Positions 1 through 6,456 of a stretch of DNA of 10,174 nucleotides are shown in pieces (the first letter of the stretch is position 1; each line of letters starts with the position of its first letter). The position numbers were made by a program, and so were the translations under genes. A model generated the notes under the pieces. The model was not told where the DNA came from. It did not search any database and saw nothing but the letters and a program-made list of their open reading frames with translations. Origin of the DNA: Cyclostephanos tholiformis (taxonomy: Eukaryota; Bacillariophyta; Thalassiosirophyceae; Thalassiosirales; Thalassiosiraceae); assembly GCA_036939975.1 (NCBI GenBank), contig JALLPB010004912.1:1-10174 (forward strand), given 5' to 3'.

Positions 1-516
1 AGGATGCCATCTTTGGCAATGAGTACTTTGTCTCCAACTTTATAATCATAATCTACGTGATGTTTATTCTCACATAAGTGGTTATGACCTGTTAGGGATT
101 GCCTGCGATCTCCAATTTTATTCCAGTCGACTACAAATGGTATGTCAAAGAGCATATCACATCTGAATATTGCCGTGCCTGGTGAGGCTCTAAGTACTGT
201 GTGATATGTTGAGCAAATGGCCCACGCCACATTGTCAAAGAAGACATTGACATCATGGGGGTGACTGAATTGGCCATATAACATTCAGCCATGCATAACA
301 TCTGTCCGAGGACTTCATGGACAAGCTCCAAAACAGCATTTGCTTGTGGGTTCTTAACAGTGGTTGGCTTACACTTTATGCCATATGATTCACATAGGCA
401 TTCAAAATGCAATTTGAACTCACTGTTGTTGTCATAAACAAGTGTTTGACATTGTGGTTATCTACACAACCAGGTTTTACTTACTCGTTTTGCTATTCTG
501 TCTGAGCTCTTATCAA
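1..516 (-). pseudogene. Ty3/gypsy pol fragment: integrase core and C-terminal region, broken
   Basis: Integrase part of a Ty3/gypsy retrotransposon polyprotein; integrase joins element cDNA to the host chromosome. Reading leftward, the core begins near 515 with a DKSSDRIAKR-like stretch and TWLCR. A stop (TAA) follows, then the second catalytic Asp in VYDNNSEF, the conserved YGIK.KPTTVKNPQAN block and the catalytic Glu in AVLELVHEVLG. The Asp and Glu are separated by 34 residues, normal for a DDE integrase. This frame is open from 412 down to 131. Near 165 the reading moves to another frame, which is open to base 1 and carries DMLFDIPFVVDWNKIGD and then VDYDYKVGDKVLIAKDG, the usual post-core segment. 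At least one in-frame stop and one frameshift make it a pseudogene. The rest of the element's 3' end lies outside the window. I am confident of the family; the exact right boundary is uncertain. Confidence 0.85.
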
Positions 517-599
517 AGATGTCATCAGCCTTTAGCAGCTCCTTGCCATTGACATTGTACGTCCATAGTTATTTGACTAAGGGCAGTTCTGTCAAAGCT
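517..599. other. Short unassigned stretch between gypsy integrase and palindrome array
   Basis: On the minus strand this stretch can be read as ALTELPLVK, a stop, then LWTYNVNGKELLKADDIF. The initial ALT could match the start of the integrase core after DLIGPW, but the spacing to the next recognised integrase residues is about ten codons too long. It may be decayed integrase with an insertion, or unrelated sequence at an element boundary. Confidence 0.35.
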
Positions 600-719
600 A
601 ATATCAAATATTGGTAAAATCAAAGTTACATACACAGCTCCTCTATGTATTTGAATTTACCGGTTTCCATTGGTATCTAAATTCAAATTTATGGGTAATT
701 TAGTCATTTTGTAATGGTC

Positions 720-795
720 ATATTCGATATTAGATTGTTGTGCTCACCCGTAATTTCGAATTTATGAGCAAGTCCAACCATCTAATATCAAATAG
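720..795. repeat. Palindromic unit 1 (76 bp, centred on TTCGAA)
   Basis: The arms ATATTCGATATTAGAT (720-735) and ATCTAATATCAAATAG (780-795) are reverse complements except for two bases. Their midpoint, 757.5, falls exactly in the middle of TTCGAA at 755-760. About 11 of 19 intervening bases on each side are also complementary, so the whole unit is a degenerate palindrome. Confidence 0.8.
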
Positions 796-809
796 AAGGC
801 ATTTCCATT

Positions 810-880
810 TTTGATATTAAATGATGCTCTGGTCATTATATTTTAAGTTACCGGTCAGTGCAACCATCTAACATCAAATA
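810..880. repeat. Palindromic unit 2 (degenerate)
   Basis: The left arm around 809-825 (TTTGATATTAAATGA) and the right arm around 864-880 (CATCTAACATCAAATA) are complementary with about three mismatches in 16. The centre at 841-849 is TTTTAAGTT rather than TTCGAA, so this unit has lost the core hexamer while keeping the layout of its neighbours. Confidence 0.65.
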
Positions 881-900
881 TGAGATTTACGGAAATTTCC

Positions 901-975
901 ATATTTGATAATAGATGGAGAATGAGTCTGTAAATTCGAATTTACGTGCTAGTCCAACAATCTAATATCAAATAC
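901..975. repeat. Palindromic unit 3 with perfect 16-bp core
   Basis: The core GTAAATTCGAATTTAC at 930-945 is a perfect 16-bp palindrome around TTCGAA (935-940). The outer arms TATTTGATAATAGAT (902-916) and ATCTAATATCAAATA (960-974) are reverse complements with one mismatch. The unit sits 180 bp downstream of unit 1 with identical internal spacing in its right half. Confidence 0.8.
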
Positions 976-1062
976 ATGGTTTACAAAAGTTCAAATATTC
1001 AATATTAGATGGCAGACAAGCCAGTAACTTTGAATATACAGGTTGTTCTAAGCCCTAAATTT

Positions 1063-1082
1063 GAATATACATAGGTATATTC
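1063..1082. repeat. Small perfect hairpin at the array end
   Basis: GAATATAC (1063-1070) and GTATATTC (1075-1082) form an 8-bp perfect stem with loop ATAG. TTTGAA overlaps the left arm (1060-1065) and TTCGAA overlaps the right arm (1080-1085), so this is a paired version of the same core motif. Confidence 0.65.
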
Positions 1083-1116
1083 GAATTTACATTACCAATT
1101 TTGCATTAATTTTGAA

Positions 1117-1380
1117 TATGGTCGCCCTGAAATGACTGAACTGGTGCAGTCACATTTATTTGTTGTTTACTATTGTCAAGAGTATTAATGTCAGCAGACA
1201 ATCCAAAGTATTTAAATTCTAATGTATTCTAAACAATCCTAAAAAAACTATGGAACCAATCTTAGTTGAGCTGTGCCCACAATTCTAAAGAAGCTCTGCA
1301 AATAATCATCCTAAACTCCAAGAATCCTAATTGTCCTAACTCTGCCCTTCCCTCATTCTCCTATATCATGCCCTATATCA
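1117..1380. other. Non-coding gap 3' of the minus-strand transposase-like gene
   Basis: No coding potential is recognised. The hexamer TCCTAA recurs at 1237, 1309, 1325, 1334 and 1389 (TTAGGA on the gene's strand). Position and composition fit a 3' untranslated or 3' flanking region of the gene ending at 1381. No clear terminator or polyadenylation signal can be argued. Confidence 0.5.
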
Positions 1381-1656
1381 CTAAAATATCCTAACCAAAA
1401 CCCCCCCACAGTTACCATTGCAGGAGCACCCACTTTGGCAGATGCATTTCTTCCTCTTGCAGCCACAATTTGTCATGCACTTCCCCTTTTTGCAGCTGCA
1501 GCCCTTCGATTTCTTGACAGGACAATTAGCTTCAATCTTGAGTTTGTGCATCTTGCTGTAGGAGATCCTGGGACTCGTTTTCTCATCAAATAGTCCATCT
1601 TCCACCTTCTTGCAGAATTCTGCTAACTTGTCTGGAAGAGGGAGAAAGATACCCAC
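1381..1656 (-). pseudogene. C-terminal CXC cysteine-rich domain of the transposase-like protein
   Basis: An open frame ending at TAG (1381-1383). It reads GIFLPLPDKLAEFCKK and SPRISYSKMHKLKIEANCP, then a dense cysteine cluster at 1408-1500. The spacing is C-x-C-x4-C-x3-C-x-C-x4-C-x-C-x3-C-x-C-x2-C, with many Lys/Arg between. This resembles Tesmin/TSO1-type CXC domains, which bind zinc and, in LIN54, the hexamer TTYGAA. The Tyr that LIN54 uses for minor-groove contact is not evident here, so specificity cannot be read off. The flanking arrays hold many TTYGAA hexamers. It is the last domain of the broken gene and would most simply bind DNA, probably the element ends. Confidence 0.65.
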
Positions 1657-1886
1657 TGGGTGATTACTCCATGCTCACAGCACACTTTAATCCCGCCAGT
1701 CTTGGGCTGCACAGCATACACAATGGCAACTAGACCTTCTGGATTGTAGAACATCCTGTAATCAACCTGAAGGCTGACAACAGCACCAGGACTTACTCCA
1801 GATTTAAGAGCTTCTTTGCCACATCTCTTCATATCATGCTTTGCTCTTTCCTCCTGTCTCTTGTTTTTCTTCTTTATGGAAATTAT
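1623..1886 (-). pseudogene. Conserved C-terminal domain of the transposase-like protein (CCEHGVITQ block)
   Basis: The frame from 1832 reads MKRCGKEALKSGVSPGAVVS, then VDYRMFYNPEGLVAIVYAV and GGIKVCCEHGVITQ. VSPGAVV.L.VD.R followed by GLVAIVY and GGIKVCCEHGVIT looks like a small beta-rich domain that I associate with the C-terminal region of KRBA2-like transposon integrases; I have no domain name for it. The upstream part (1833-1886) is Lys/Arg-rich (KKKNKRQEERAKHD). The frame shifts near 1650, after VITQ, into the frame of the CXC domain, with a segment apparently deleted at the junction. Confidence 0.6.
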
Positions 1887-2450
1887 TCATGTTAAGGAAC
1901 TAGGTCTCCTCTCTCCCTCTTCATCATCAGAATTCTTTTCAATCTTGAGCTTGTTGCCTTCCTCAACATCATCAGAATCTTCTTCAATCTCCAACTTGCT
2001 CATCTTCCTAAAATAGCTTCCACTGAGACTATACTGGGGTTTATCTTTGTACTTCTTCATCCACCTCATGTAGTACTCCATCACAATACCATGGTAACCA
2101 TGGTGATGCACCAAATTTGCTTGGGCAATGGTATTCTTGGGGACATTTCCATAAATCTCAAGAACCTTGAGGCATGCAATTGGACCACAATTAAATCAAC
2201 CGAATTGCTTGATGTTGGGATCTTTAGCAACCAACCAAGGCATTTCATCACAATTGGAAAAACAAAGCTCAAGTACCTGATCTCCAACATTGCCTTCAGT
2301 GAGCTGACTCTGAGGTATGGAAGTTTGGCTTCCAAGGTCTCCAACAGATGTACATGGAGGTTTCCTCTCCTGAAAGTTTTCTTTTGAAGTGACTTCCTGA
2401 GAGTGCGCCCATAACTACCCATGTCTGACCTGCGGGTTGCAAACAACTGG
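1887..2450 (-). pseudogene. C48/Ulp1-like cysteine protease remnant
   Basis: Reading one frame from about 2440 leftward gives KENFQERKPPCTSVGD, then GDQVLELCFSNCDEMPW, IKQFG, a TGA stop (2196-2198) and FNCGPIACLKVLEIYG. It then continues as ANLVHHHGYHGIVMEYY and a Lys/Asp/Glu-rich tail to 1887. The block Q-x(4)-NCGPIACLK matches the Gln and nucleophile Cys region of C48 (Ulp1/SENP-like) peptidases; the Cys codon is 2187-2189. I do not see the catalytic His/Asp segment, so the N-terminal half of the domain is missing or decayed. The TGA lies three codons before the catalytic Cys. The role, processing the polyprotein or removing SUMO-like tags from host proteins, is inference. Confidence 0.55.
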
Positions 2451-2529
2451 GCTGTGAAGAATATCTTGTCCTTGGAATGCACCTCAAAGCATCCATGATG
2501 CCACCAAGTGACAAACTCTCCCACCTTGA

Positions 2530-2950
2530 TCAATTTGACCTTGATTTGATCCTGATGAGAGCAATGTCTGTTCCCGGTGAAGCAATTAGGTCACAAGATG
2601 GAGCCAACATTACTCCATTCACATCTTCTTTATTGTCATCAATCTTCTTACTTGGTGAAAGCTTGTTAGTTGCATCTTGACCAAACTCTTGTCTTGTACA
2701 AGATGGAGCCAACATTACTCCATTCACGTCTCCTTTATTGTTATCAATCTTCTTACTAGGTAAAAGCTTGCTCATCACATCTTGACCAATCTCTTGTCTT
2801 GTACGAGCAATAAGTTTATTGGAAGGATACTTGTAATAGAGCCCCCAACAATTGTTGAGGCAATCATCACCATCAAACTCAACATCATCTTTTTCTATCT
2901 TCAGGTCCTCATTGGTGTCCAACGGCTCAAACATCTCTTTACCTACTTTC
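2530..2950 (-). pseudogene. Linker segment with duplicated 35-residue repeat
   Basis: An open frame of 134 codons on the minus strand, reading MFEPLDTNEDLKIEKDD at its start. It contains two 35-residue repeats, each ending in VNGVMLAPSC and containing RQE.GQD and LSPSKKID or LLPSKKID. They are encoded by the 105-bp tandem duplication at 2596-2805. The segment is charged and without a recognised domain. It sits between the acidic linker and the protease-like remnant, and is joined to both by frame changes. Confidence 0.6.
2596..2805. repeat. Two tandem 105-bp copies within the transposase-like linker
   Basis: Copy 1 is 2596-2700 and copy 2 is 2701-2805. They differ at about 12 of 105 positions. 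The period is a multiple of three, so the duplication keeps the reading frame and adds 35 residues. Confidence 0.9.
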
Positions 2951-3000
2951 TTGATGATACATGGCTGCCAATTGTGATGTTGAATTGGTGCAGATAATTA

Positions 3001-3425
3001 CAGGGAATACCTCGTTTACCCTAGTGCATCAAAGTTCTGCTATGTCAACTGGTCCCCTGCGCTCATCAATAAGCTGTAGCCATTGATTATAAAGATGGGT
3101 GACAGCCCCAGGAGTGATATCCTTGTCTTCATCAATTTTATGACTTGTAGACTCATATCTCTTGGGAACAAATTCATAGAAGTCAAAGTTGTCAAGTTGC
3201 TGTGTCTCATGGAACGATGACTTCTTGGCTGGCTTATTTCTCATAGCTGTATTCTCAGAAACAGTAGAAGTGTCATCCATGAGATGGCTGATTAGCCACT
3301 CATCTGATACTTCATCTTTCTCATCTGGAGGGAGGTCATCTTCAGAGAAATAGCCATCATTTTAGTCTGAGATGTTGTCCTTGAAGTCTTCAAAACTTTC
3401 CTTGTTGTCTTCACTGTTGCCAACA
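3001..3425 (-). pseudogene. Acidic linker segment of the broken transposase-like gene
   Basis: After a frameshift near 3420, a frame rich in Asp/Glu/Ser runs through EDNKESFEDFKDNISD, a stop, NDGYFSEDDLPPDEKDEVS, and on to 3029, ending at a stop after RRGPVDIAEL. The same frame continues past that stop with VNEVFPVIICTNSTSQLAAM down to about 2965, then shifts again. The acidic, low-complexity start looks like a disordered linker. The ICTNSTSQLAAMYHQ part seems more constrained, but I cannot assign it to a named domain. Position between the integrase and the protease-like remnant supports its being part of the same polyprotein. Confidence 0.6.
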
Positions 3426-3779
3426 AAGTAATTCATCCTGCAAATTGAACTGTGCCTCAATTGTAACCTTCATTTGCTCAGACACTGTCCAGCACCTGCA
3501 TGCCTCAACCTTTGAGCAAGACATGGGATGATCAAACTTTTCACCATATACAGCTTCATAGGCAGAGACAACATTCTTGGATTGTCCACACTGCAATTAA
3601 ATGGCAGCAGCAACACTACCCAATAGCTCCGTCCAGTTCGGGCTTTGACCTGCAAGTCGTCTCTCTGTAAGAACAGTCCCAAGAACCCTTTCCACCATCT
3701 TTTTCATATTTTCCACTGATCCTTGATTACAAGGACATCTTGGCCTGCCAGTAACAGAGACAATGTTTGGATTCATGTT
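3411..3779 (-). pseudogene. Rest of the integrase core after a premature stop
   Basis: In the same frame as the ORF that stops at 3780, the reading resumes as NMNPNIVSVTGRPRCP, then NQGSVENMKKMVERVLG. The Glu in QGSVE is the expected third catalytic residue, 37 codons (including the stop) after D417. GRP..NQGSVEN is the standard integrase block around that Glu. A second stop (TAA, 3597-3599) interrupts before SAYEAVYGEKFDHPMSCSK, which continues to 3411. SAYEAVYG is a typical post-core motif of this integrase group. Reading is lost in a frameshift near 3420. This is not a separate gene; it shows that the catalytic triad was once complete. Confidence 0.8.
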
Positions 3780-5075
3780 TCAAAGGAACTGAAGGACACA
3801 CTTTGCTGTGAATTCCTTGCCATTGTCTGTGTGGAAAATTTTAGGATAACCAATTAATCCAAATATCTCCTGGAGTTTATGGGCAATTAAATTCGCTTGC
3901 TTCCTTGGTAGAGCACAGATATGAGTTAGCCCGGTGGCTTGATCCTTAAGGGTCATCACCCAATGCATCAACACACCAAATGGATTGCACTTCCTTAGCC
4001 GGCAAAAGTCAATTAAATCAACTTGGAATCTGTCCCTGAAGTTCTTGGAGAAAATAGGCTTGATGGAACCCCTAATCTTCTTGGTCACAGGATTCTTCTT
4101 CATGCAGGTAAAGCAGGTCATGCAATAGTGCTTGACATGGTCCTGAGTGACATTCCAATACTTGGTGTGGCAGTATTCCCATGTCCTCTCTTGTCCTAGG
4201 TGACCATTATGCTGATGCCACCCGTTGATTGCATCAAAAAGTTCCTCTCTTGACACAACAATGCAGCCTGTCTCAGTTACATTGGGAGTCCCCTTCTTAG
4301 CCTCAAGTCTTCTCAACACTTGATGTGGTTGTGAGTCTCCTGGAGCAGAAACTTCTTCAAGGCAATACTGATGGATGTACTTGTTTCCCAGCTTGTTCCT
4401 CTGACAAAAACTTAGGAGCCTATTCTTCTCCTCCCCATCCTCCATAGAGCAAATCTCAATGCCCTTCTCCCAATTCTGGATGACATTCTTGATGTAATCA
4501 ACTTCGGATTGGGGCCGGCATGCAACCATGGAGGCACTCTTGGATTGGGGCTTTGCAAACACTTGATTGGGGTTGGGTTGTGGAAAAGCTTTCATATAAA
4601 AGGCCTTGCAATAATGCGCTGTAATACCATCTTCTTCCCAAGTACCCTTTCCCTGCATGATGTTGTCCACAGTTTGATTTGTGAGGGGAACATAATCCAA
4701 ATCCTTGTCTTTAACTTGTTCTTGGGATGGCTCAGACCTGGTCTTCTTTGTATAAGAATTGGTGATGGAGGGACCATCATGCTTCCCCTTTGAGGACGTT
4801 TTGGTTGACTGAGACAAAGAAGAGATGGAGTTTCTGGCTGGTACAGCCAAGGGAGTAGCAAAGGACAAATGTCGGACCAGTGGTGGATGTTGCACGACAC
4901 TGCCTTTTGGTGTTGGCCCCCCCTTTGCCAGGGCAGTAGTCCCTCCTGAAGTGACTGGAAAATCATCCACAGGAGGAGCATAATATTTGGGAGGTTGCTT
5001 GTTAATTCTTGGTGATGAACAAGTGCCAGGGGTGCCCTGGCCATGACGCTGTGCCCTTGCATTGGGTGACATCAT
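3780..5075 (-). CDS. Integrase ORF: N-terminal region, HHCC zinc finger and first two-thirds of DDE core
   Basis: The longest open frame in the window (431 codons), from ATG at 5075 to TGA at 3780-3782. Residues 1-120 are Pro/Ser/Lys-rich and probably disordered. Residues 287-324 form an integrase zinc finger, with H287, H292, C321 and C324 as likely ligands (WHQHNGHLGQE and CMTCFTCMKK). The core follows: first catalytic Asp D353 in RFQVDLIDF, second Asp D417 in FHTDNGKEF. The frame stops 14 residues after D417, before the catalytic Glu. The normal sequence continues in the same frame beyond the stop, and the stop fits a CGA-to-TGA change. The start lies about 45 bp from the right palindromic array. 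The codon before this Met and the array leave little room for a longer N-terminus. As it stands, the product would lack the third catalytic residue. Confidence 0.85.
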   Translation of the reverse strand: MMSPNARAQRHGQGTPGTCSSPRINKQPPKYYAPPVDDFPVTSGGTTALAKGGPTPKGSVVQHPPLVRHLSFATPLAVPARNSISSLSQSTKTSSKGKHDGPSITNSYTKKTRSEPSQEQVKDKDLDYVPLTNQTVDNIMQGKGTWEEDGITAHYCKAFYMKAFPQPNPNQVFAKPQSKSASMVACRPQSEVDYIKNVIQNWEKGIEICSMEDGEEKNRLLSFCQRNKLGNKYIHQYCLEEVSAPGDSQPHQVLRRLEAKKGTPNVTETGCIVVSREELFDAINGWHQHNGHLGQERTWEYCHTKYWNVTQDHVKHYCMTCFTCMKKNPVTKKIRGSIKPIFSKNFRDRFQVDLIDFCRLRKCNPFGVLMHWVMTLKDQATGLTHICALPRKQANLIAHKLQEIFGLIGYPKIFHTDNGKEFTAKCVLQFL

Positions 5076-5118
5076 GGTGGTGGTGTTTTATGAGGGGCTT
5101 ATCTGCTGAGAAGGGTGG

Positions 5119-5310
5119 CATATTCGATATTACATATGTAAATTTGAAATTAGATGCTATAAATTCGAATATAGATGGAATTTGCCAGATGGAATATAGC
5201 AATAGCATTGTCATATTTGATATTAGATGATGTGAAAGCTCATAATTTCAAATATAGGTGCCTAGGATATTAAATTTGGCAATATAATTGCTATATTTTA
5301 TTAGATGCAA
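5119..5310. repeat. Right array of AT-rich palindromic repeats with TTYGAA cores
   Basis: Same repeat family as the left array. The 14-mer CATATTCGATATTA (5119-5132) also starts unit 1 at 719. The segment 5212-5261 resembles 719-769 with small gaps (CATATTTGATATTAGAT, then TAATTTCAAATATAGG). TTYGAA hexamers lie at 5143, 5164 (TTCGAA) and 5247. It begins about 44 bp upstream of the transposase-like start codon, so it may overlap that gene's promoter. The units are more degraded than on the left. Confidence 0.75.
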
Positions 5311-5700
5311 CTGCACCAAGCTCCCAAAAATAAAATACATTTAATTACAAATATTTTGTTCACTTGTGAATTTATATCAAATGACATTCTTTGGAAACAG
5401 TTGTAAATACTTTAGTTTGTTCAAATTATTCATATTCCAAAATATTTTTTCTCTGTTTTTTATGTTTTATTGAATGACAAACAATGTTCCAAAATAGAGG
5501 ATGATGTCTCATTGTTAATGTCTATCACTTAAGTGAACTTAGATTTGCAGTTGTTGCCTCTCTAGCAATGCTGGGACTTGATCAAATCAAAGTGTTTGCG
5601 CAGATTATCTTAGATGAAATGTCAATTATGGCTAATTTCAATAAGTCTGCAAATAGGTATGTGTGATCTAATTTTTCAGATCTCATCAGTACGTCAACAC

Positions 5701-5929
5701 AAATTATTAAAATCATGATTTGACTTAATATTTTACACATTTTTGAAAATACCAGGTAAGTGTCACATTATTTTTTTTTGCACATGGCGTATTTGATTTT
5801 ATTAGCCAGCAAACAAATTGTTCTAATCATGAATTATTTGACTTACATCTGCTAAATGGATTTTTGTCATTTTGTCAAACACACTCAAATTATTCAAATC
5901 ATGAATTATTTGACTTACCAGGTAAGTGT
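5701..5929. repeat. Triplicated motif with two ACCAGGTAAGTGT copies
   Basis: Related 27-32-bp segments containing AATCATGAATTATTTGACTTA or a close variant occur at 5701-5727, 5814-5845 and 5886-5917. The last two differ at two of 32 bases. ACCAGGTAAGTGT occurs at 5751-5763 and 5917-5929, 166 bp apart. This points to local duplication of a unit of about 70-170 bp. Confidence 0.7.
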
Positions 5930-5990
5930 TGCATAATCTATTTGCAAATGTGTGTTCAACATGGAAATTTTTCTATCAAGAATTATGTGA

Positions 5991-6134
5991 ACGGACAGAC
6001 AGACCGTCAGGCGTTGGATGGACAGACCGTTGGCATTGGACAGGCCTTCGGGTTAACGGACAGACCATCAGGAGACTTCGATCAACAGACAGACCATTGG
6101 TCGATGGACTGACTTATGGGTGATGGAAAGACCG
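5991..6134. repeat. Degenerate minisatellite-like block of GACAGACC repeats
   Basis: CAGACC occurs at 6000, 6023, 6061 and 6090, with a variant AAGACC near 6129, giving irregular units of about 23-39 bp. The block includes GGACAGACC(G/A)T and TGGATGGAC-like words and is clearly richer in G and C than the AT-rich DNA on both sides. On the plus strand it could encode Gly-Gln-Thr-Asp-rich peptides, but there is no supporting gene structure. Confidence 0.6.
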
Positions 6135-6370
6135 TATATTGCTCAAACGTCACTCATTTCTCAAAATTGACACCTTTCTTCTGCCCAAAAAAGATTCTTT
6201 CCTGTCGAGGAAAATCCATCAAAAAACAGACGGAAAATCAATCTGGGGTAGTTCCTAACTTGTTATAATTGTTGGCAAATAACAAATTATTATTCATAAA
6301 TATTAAGATATATAACAAACAAATATCAAGACCCCCACAGTGATCCCATGGTGACAAGCAAACATACCAA

Positions 6371-6398
6371 CAAACAAACAAACAAACAAACAAACAAA
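6371..6398. repeat. (CAAA)7 microsatellite
   Basis: Seven perfect CAAA units, with further CAAA-like words just upstream, as in AACAAACAAAT around 6316. Confidence 0.95.
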
Positions 6399-6440
6399 TA
6401 AATCTACTCAATATTCAGGTATAAGCTCTCACTCCATGGG

Positions 6441-6456
6441 AGCTCGTATACGAGCT
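6441..6456. repeat. Perfect 16-bp palindrome
   Basis: AGCTCGTATACGAGCT is a perfect palindrome. It is followed at 6465-6478 and 6525-6538 by two exact copies of TTTGTGCTGCTGTG, 60 bp apart. It could be a protein-binding site or a chance element in this non-coding stretch upstream of the MULE fragment. Confidence 0.6.

Larger units (their letters stand above)
600..1116. repeat. Left array of AT-rich palindromic repeats with TTYGAA cores
   Basis: An array of imperfect palindromic units of about 70-90 bp. A typical unit has outer arms resembling TATTTGATATTAGATGG and CCATCTAATATCAAATA around a TTCGAA-type centre. Two 44-bp segments at 751-794 and 931-974, exactly 180 bp apart, are close copies. 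TTCGAA or TTTGAA/TTCAAA hexamers occur at 650, 682, 755, 935, 990, 1029, 1060, 1080 and 1111, nine in about 520 bp. By my rough estimate an AT-rich random sequence would give about one. The array directly follows the 3' side of the minus-strand transposase-like gene. Confidence 0.8.
1381..5075 (-). pseudogene. Ginger/GIN-like (KRBA2-like) integrase-transposase with C48-like protease and CXC domains, broken
   Basis: A single multi-domain gene, read from 5075 leftward, is broken into several frames. The domain order is: a disordered N-terminus, an HHCC zinc finger, a DDE integrase core, an acidic linker, a Ulp1/C48-like cysteine protease remnant, a conserved domain with CCEHGVITQ, and a C-terminal CXC cysteine cluster. 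I recall this order from large KRBA2-like integrase proteins of Ginger/GIN-type DNA transposons; no search was done. Stops include TGA at 3780-3782, TAA at 3597-3599 and TGA at 2196-2198. Frameshifts fall near 3420, 3000, 2930, 2450-2530 and 1650. Some frame changes could in principle be introns, but the in-frame stops inside conserved domains make decay more likely. No reverse transcriptase is encoded on either side in the same element. It would have acted in the nucleus on element ends. Confidence 0.75.
600..5310 (-). mobile_element. Putative composite DNA transposon: Ginger/GIN-like integrase gene between two palindromic repeat arrays
   Basis: A broken integrase-type transposase gene (1381-5075, minus) has TTYGAA-rich palindromic repeats on both sides (about 600-1116 and 5119-5310). 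The 13-mer CATATTCGATATT occurs at 719-731 and 5119-5131, so the two flanks are related in sequence. No reverse transcriptase, protease-RT-RNase H order or LTR is visible for this element, which favours a cut-and-paste Ginger/GIN-like element over a gypsy retrotransposon. I could not define exact ends, terminal inverted repeats or a target-site duplication. The shared 13-mer is in the same orientation on both sides, which does not fit simple terminal inverted repeats, although the palindromic units provide both orientations. A third copy of the 13-mer at 6612 shows the repeat is not confined to this element. Confidence 0.5.

Noticed and set aside
751..974. Two 44-bp repeats 180 bp apart as a possible CRISPR remnant
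   Set aside because: The repeats are part of larger palindromic units, the intervening DNA is itself repeat, and the context is eukaryotic.
1237..1394. Repeated TTAGGA (minus strand) as a telomere-like tract
   Set aside because: The five copies are scattered, not tandem, and the unit is not a known telomere repeat.
1816..2387. Plus-strand open frames with Ser/Leu/Phe-rich and apparently membrane-like peptides
   Set aside because: They are the antisense of the acidic, Lys-rich and protease-like segments of the minus-strand gene; their composition is explained by that.
4509..4793. Plus-strand open frame of 94 codons
   Set aside because: It lies opposite the well-supported integrase ORF on the minus strand and has no recognisable motif.
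1381..5075. Frame changes in the transposase-like gene explained by introns instead of decay
   Set aside because: Several stops fall inside conserved blocks, for example within the integrase core and just before the protease Cys, with same-frame homology on both sides, which introns would not explain.
5753..5929. AGGTAAGT words as real 5' splice sites
   Set aside because: They match the donor consensus but lie within a locally duplicated non-coding segment with no exon on either side.
5864..6123. Two overlapping plus-strand frames across the GACAGACC block
   Set aside because: The openness comes from the repeat composition; there is no conserved domain and no plausible gene context.
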